NCBI GenBank assembly: GCA_030624545.1
Contig: JAUXJX010000084.1
Location: 1-7,422 of the forward strand
Direction of reading: 5' to 3'
Length of the DNA stretch: 7,422 nucleotides
Source of the DNA: Bacteroidota bacterium
Lineage (GTDB): Bacteria > Zhuqueibacterota > JdFR-76 > DREG01
The translations under genes were made by a program, and so were the position numbers. The notes under the pieces are model-generated. The model worked only from the letters and a program-made list of their open reading frames with translations, was not told the origin of the DNA and did not search any database. Shown piece by piece: positions 4,248 to 7,422 of this stretch; the first letter of the stretch is position 1; the number at the start of each line of letters is the position of its first letter.

Positions 4248-7076
4248 ATGGAACATATTGGACTTAAGGTAGACGACAATCCTTACGAAGTTTTGGTGGA
4301 ACCCCATGAAACTCTCTGCGCGGTTTTGCGCAACAGATTGGGATTCACCGGCACCAAAATAGGCTGCGAACAAGGCGCCTGCGGTGCATGTACGGTTCTC
4401 CTGAACGACACGCCTGTTTTGAGTTGCATGACCCCCGCGCTCCGTTGCAACAACGCTTCTATTCTCACCATCGAAGGCGTAGCAAACAAAGGGAGCCTCC
4501 ATCCATTGCAGGAGAAATTCGTCGAAAAAGGCGCGATTCAGTGTGGTTACTGTACTCCCGGCATGGTGATGACCGCCTTTGCCTTTCTGACAGAAAATCC
4601 CAATCCAACCATTGACGACATCAAAGAGGCCATATCCGGGAATTTGTGCCGCTGCACCGGTTACAAGAAAATCATTGAGGCAATTGCTGAAGCGGCACCG
4701 TTGTTGAGAAATCAATCCGGAGCGGTTAGGCAAGAAATTTCGATTGCGAGCGGCAATGAGACGATCTCTGATAAAGTGAAATCGCAAGGCAATGAATTTG
4801 ACGTAGTGGGAAAATCAATACCCTATATTGATGCCAGAAAGAAAGTCACCGGCGAAGCCCAATATGCGGATGATTTCCAGTTCAAGGATGCATTGTACTG
4901 CAAATTTCTGCGAAGCATTTATCCTCATGCCCGGATTGAATCGATCGATAAAAGCGAAGCAGAAGAACTTCCCGGCGTGAGCTATGTTTTAGTCGGCAAA
5001 GAATTGCCCGCAAAATTTGGCATCTTGCCGATTTCCCAGGATCAAACCGCGCTGGCAGTGGATAAGGTCGTGTACGTCGGTGAAATTGTGGCGGCCGTGG
5101 CAGCGACAACCGAGGCGGTTGCCTGGAAAGCGGTTGCGCGCATCAAAGTGAAATATGAGCCGCTGAGGCCTTATTTGACCGTTGCCGAATCCCTTGAGCC
5201 GGTGGGACAAGAACAGGAACCCATTCATCCGCATTGCCGGGAAGGCAAGAACATCCACAAAAGAGCCTCTTTGCGATTCGGGGATCAAAAGAAGGGACTG
5301 GAAGAATCGGCCCATCGATGCCGGATGTCTTTTGAATTTGACGGGCTGAATCACGCCTTTACGGAACCCCATGCCTGCACTGCCTCCTGTGATACCGAGG
5401 GCAATTTGACACTGATTACGGCCACTCAAGTTCCCCATTACGTCCACCGCACTCTTGCCACGACGCTTGGCGTGCCTTTGGACAAAATTCGAGTCGTTAA
5501 ACCATTTTTAGGCGGAGGTTTTGGCGGCAAGGGCGATCCCTTTGCCCATGAGATTATTGCCGCTTATATGGCGCTAAAGACGGGTAAGCCTGTTAAGGTT
5601 CGGTTGACCCGCGAGGAAGTTTTCCTGACAAACCACGGCAGGCATCCCACGCAACTGGACATGGAGCTCGGAGCGGATGAAGAAGGAAAGCTCCAGGTAT
5701 TGGACGCCGACATCAAAATTGATGGTGGCGCATTTGCCAGCTTCGGAGTCGTGACCACCTATTACAATGGCGTCTTGCTGCAGGCCCCCTACAAAATAGA
5801 CAACCTGGGCTTTGACTCCTGCCGGGTATACACCAACAAGCCGCCGAGCGGCGCCATGCGCGGCCACGGTGCGGTAAATCCCCGCTTTGCCATGGAGGTC
5901 CTGATTGACGAGTTGGCTCAGAAAATGAATCTGGATCCGTGTGAGTTGAGACTCAAAAACTTTCTCCCCGCCCACACGCAGACCGTCGGACAATTTAGAA
6001 TTACCAGCAATGGCGTTCGCGAAGCGCTATTGACTGTTATGGAACAATCGGATTGGAAAAGCCGCTATGGGAAACTGCCATTCGGCCAGGGGCTGGGTGT
6101 TGCCTGCGGATTTTATATCAGCGGCAGTGCACTGCCGATCATCTGGAACGAATATCCCCAAACGGTCGTGCACCTGAAACTCGATTTCGATGGCAAGGTG
6201 GTCGTCTACTCCGGAGCCAGTGATATTGGCCAGGGGAGCGACACCATGCTGGCGATTGTGGTGGCTGAAGTTTTGGGTTTGGGCATAGATAAAATCCATA
6301 TTCACTCCGCCGACACGCTGATGACACCGTTTGACCTGGGCAGCTACTCGAGCCGGGTTACATTCATGGTCGGCAACGCGGCAAAAATGGCCGGGGAAAA
6401 ATTGAGGAAGGAAATCCTGAAGAGTATCGCCAAGACAGAGGGTGTGGCCGTCAAGCAATTGGATATTTCGGGAGAACGAATCAGGAGCAGGGACGGCAAG
6501 ATTGACCTGGGCTGGCGGGAAGCCATCGATATTGCTACAGCGAATAGGGGCGCGCTCTCGACCAGCGGATATTATGTCTCTCCCAAATTGGGAGGAGATT
6601 TCAAAGGCGCCGGGGCCGGGCTGAGCCCGTCCTACAGCTTTGGGGCAGTGGTCGTGCAAGTAGGCGTGGACCCGGACTTCGGACAAATCAAAGTAGAAAA
6701 GCTTTGGGGAGCGCACGATTGCGGCAAGGCGCTAAATCCAATGGCGGTCGAGGGACAATTGGAGGGTTCCTGGCACATGGGCATGGGACAAGCCCTGAGC
6801 GAAGCGATGAAATATCATGAGGGCGTTGTGGTCAATCCAAATCTCTTGGATTACAAGATCCCGACAGCAGTGGATATTCCTGAAATGCACACAAACATCA
6901 TCGAGTCCGATGATCCGGAAGGGCCGTTCGGCGCGAAAGAATGCGGCGAAGGGGCGCTGCATCCGGTTGTCCCGGCCATTGCCAATGCGGTTTATGACGC
7001 GGTGGGTGTTAGAGTAACAAAATTGCCCATATCGCCTGACCTTGTTTTGGAGGGAATCAAGACCAAGAGAATTTGA
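4248..7076 (+). CDS. 4-hydroxybenzoyl-CoA reductase-like fused [2Fe-2S] and molybdenum subunit (HcrC-HcrA fusion)
   Basis: One 942-residue chain joins two subunits of a xanthine oxidase-family enzyme. Residues 1-150 form the iron-sulfur part: plant-type [2Fe-2S] cysteines 40, 45, 48 and 60 (GCEQGACGACTVL), then the second cluster at 99, 102, 134 and 136 (CGYC, CRC). After a linker of about 35 residues, the molybdopterin-cytosine-dinucleotide part runs from about 184 to the end, with TATQVPHYVH (Gln394), LGGGFGGK (from 422), GAMRGHG (Arg538), DIGQGSDTM, GSYSSRVTFMVGNAA, MGMGQALSE and GPFGAKECGEG with catalytic Glu901. Motif spacing agrees with remembered Thauera HcrA, and the length is about that of HcrC plus HcrA. 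There is no FAD domain; that subunit follows. The predicted role is reductive removal of the para-hydroxyl from 4-hydroxybenzoyl-CoA. I chose the ATG with GGTG 6 nt upstream; a GTG at 4239 in the same frame is possible. The gene lies 42 nt after gcdH. Another hydroxylase/dehydrogenase substrate remains possible. Confidence 0.85.
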   Translation: MEHIGLKVDDNPYEVLVEPHETLCAVLRNRLGFTGTKIGCEQGACGACTVLLNDTPVLSCMTPALRCNNASILTIEGVANKGSLHPLQEKFVEKGAIQCGYCTPGMVMTAFAFLTENPNPTIDDIKEAISGNLCRCTGYKKIIEAIAEAAPLLRNQSGAVRQEISIASGNETISDKVKSQGNEFDVVGKSIPYIDARKKVTGEAQYADDFQFKDALYCKFLRSIYPHARIESIDKSEAEELPGVSYVLVGKELPAKFGILPISQDQTALAVDKVVYVGEIVAAVAATTEAVAWKAVARIKVKYEPLRPYLTVAESLEPVGQEQEPIHPHCREGKNIHKRASLRFGDQKKGLEESAHRCRMSFEFDGLNHAFTEPHACTASCDTEGNLTLITATQVPHYVHRTLATTLGVPLDKIRVVKPFLGGGFGGKGDPFAHEIIAAYMALKTGKPVKVRLTREEVFLTNHGRHPTQLDMELGADEEGKLQVLDADIKIDGGAFASFGVVTTYYNGVLLQAPYKIDNLGFDSCRVYTNKPPSGAMRGHGAVNPRFAMEVLIDELAQKMNLDPCELRLKNFLPAHTQTVGQFRITSNGVREALLTVMEQSDWKSRYGKLPFGQGLGVACGFYISGSALPIIWNEYPQTVVHLKLDFDGKVVVYSGASDIGQGSDTMLAIVVAEVLGLGIDKIHIHSADTLMTPFDLGSYSSRVTFMVGNAAKMAGEKLRKEILKSIAKTEGVAVKQLDISGERIRSRDGKIDLGWREAIDIATANRGALSTSGYYVSPKLGGDFKGAGAGLSPSYSFGAVVVQVGVDPDFGQIKVEKLWGAHDCGKALNPMAVEGQLEGSWHMGMGQALSEAMKYHEGVVVNPNLLDYKIPTAVDIPEMHTNIIESDDPEGPFGAKECGEGALHPVVPAIANAVYDAVGVRVTKLPISPDLVLEGIKTKRI

Positions 7077-7084
7077 GAGCCTTC

Positions 7085-7119
7085 AGGGCACGTCTTCTCA
7101 TGTTAGTATAAGGTGCCCT
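7085..7119 (+). other. Hairpin just after the hcrC-hcrA fusion gene
   Basis: AGGGCAC (7085-7091) pairs perfectly with GTGCCCT (7113-7119) around a 21-nt loop that can add a CTT/AAG pairing. It starts 9 nt after the stop codon. No T-run follows immediately; an 8-T run occurs only at 7154-7161, after the dispersed repeat. It may act as partial attenuation or as protection of the upstream mRNA before the FAD-subunit gene. Confidence 0.4.
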
Positions 7120-7120
7120 T

Positions 7121-7145
7121 CTTTGCGTTCTTCGCGGCTTTGCGG
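7121..7145 (+). repeat. Dispersed repeat copy 3: diverged three-unit form
   Basis: The units lie at 7121-7128, 7130-7137 and 7138-7145, all of the form CTTYGCGN, with one extra T at 7129. The grammar is that of the copies at 111-134 and 251-274, with C in place of T at the sixth unit position. An 8-T run follows shortly after. Confidence 0.6.
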
Positions 7146-7197
7146 TTCAAGAATTTTTTTTCACAATGATCTCCCGGCGCTCAGGTGTGGATTTTAA

Positions 7198-7422
7198 ATG
7201 ATGCCAACTAATCAAACCTATCTGCGACCGAACACCATCGAAGAAGCACTCCGATTTGCTGATCAGCATCAGGATGATTTTTCCTATCTGGCGGGCGGAA
7301 CCGATGTGTGGGTCAACCGCCAGCAAGGCACGAATCAGACCGGTGGTTTGGTCGACATTTCTCAACTTGAAGAACTTCGAGAGATTGCAATAGAGGACCA
7401 AACCTTAAGAATCGGCGCGCTG
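7198..7422 (+). CDS. FAD-binding subunit of the hydroxybenzoyl-CoA reductase-like enzyme, N-terminal part (cut by window edge)
   Basis: The first 75 codons are open to the window end. The sequence starts like CoxM/HcrB-type flavin subunits: YLRPNTIEEAL at residues 8-18, then the FAD pyrophosphate-binding LAGGTDVWVN (31-40), LVDISQLEEL, and LRIGAL at the edge. This subunit would pass electrons between ferredoxin or NAD(P)H and the [2Fe-2S] clusters of the fused upstream chain. A TAA stop directly precedes the tandem ATGs at 7198 and 7201, so translation starts at one of them; AGGTG at 7183-7187 is a suitable SD for the first. The extra [4Fe-4S] loop that marks true 4-hydroxybenzoyl-CoA reductase HcrB would lie beyond the window, so the decisive test of substrate class is not visible. 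The 121-bp gap before it is long for partner subunits. Confidence 0.87.
   Translation, partial: MMPTNQTYLRPNTIEEALRFADQHQDDFSYLAGGTDVWVNRQQGTNQTGGLVDISQLEELREIAIEDQTLRIGAL

Noticed and set aside
6027..6716. 229-codon minus-strand open frame opposite the molybdenum domain
   Set aside because: It covers conserved HcrA-like motifs on the plus strand and has no recognisable fold or ribosome site.
7085..7161. Intrinsic terminator after the hcrC-hcrA fusion
   Set aside because: The T-run is 35 nt beyond the perfect stem, and the sequence just before it gives only a 5-bp stem. Termination would also cut off the partner FAD subunit, so a full terminator is not supported.
7165..7201. Short open frame from ATG at 7166 ending at the hcrB start codons
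   Set aside because: It has only about 11 codons, no ribosome site and no similarity to known leader peptides.

Overview
The window looks like part of an anaerobic aromatic-acid catabolism island centred on benzoyl-CoA, from an anaerobic or facultative bacterium of roughly balanced base composition (judged by eye, not computed). Nothing here fixes the taxon. The benzoyl-CoA reductase is of the ATP-dependent class I type and resembles the Thauera/Rhodopseudomonas (Bcr/Bad) branch. The gaps carry degenerate CTTNGYGN-type dispersed repeats that I associate with several environmental lineages, but that is only a recollection.

Layout. On the minus strand, reading leftwards from about 1480, lie bcrC (complete) and the first 26 codons of bcrB, cut by the left edge. 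The 212-bp gap between them is mostly a large inverted repeat. A 218-bp intergenic region (1481-1698) separates this from a plus-strand cluster: a hemerythrin-like protein, a short-chain dehydrogenase (SDR), glutaryl-CoA dehydrogenase (gcdH), a fused [2Fe-2S]/molybdenum subunit of a 4-hydroxybenzoyl-CoA reductase-like enzyme (hcrC+hcrA in one chain), and the first 75 codons of its FAD subunit (hcrB-like), cut by the right edge. A third copy of the dispersed repeat lies in the 121-bp gap before hcrB.

How the genes could work together. The Hcr-type enzyme would reductively remove the para-hydroxyl of 4-hydroxybenzoyl-CoA to give benzoyl-CoA. The Bcr complex would dearomatise benzoyl-CoA with ATP and reduced ferredoxin. 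The SDR could oxidise a hydroxyacyl-CoA of the lower pathway. GcdH would turn glutaryl-CoA, the lower-pathway product, into crotonyl-CoA, and its active-site Tyr-Glu pair predicts the decarboxylating type. The hemerythrin may sense or bind O2 near two oxygen-sensitive enzymes. Family assignments are strong; exact substrates, promoters and operator sites are inference.

Most notable are the HcrC-HcrA fusion with a separate FAD subunit, the divergent arrangement around a TTGCAA-type inverted repeat, the hemerythrin gene leading the catabolic cluster, and the 3x8-nt repeat inserted twice, head to head, inside the bcr operon.
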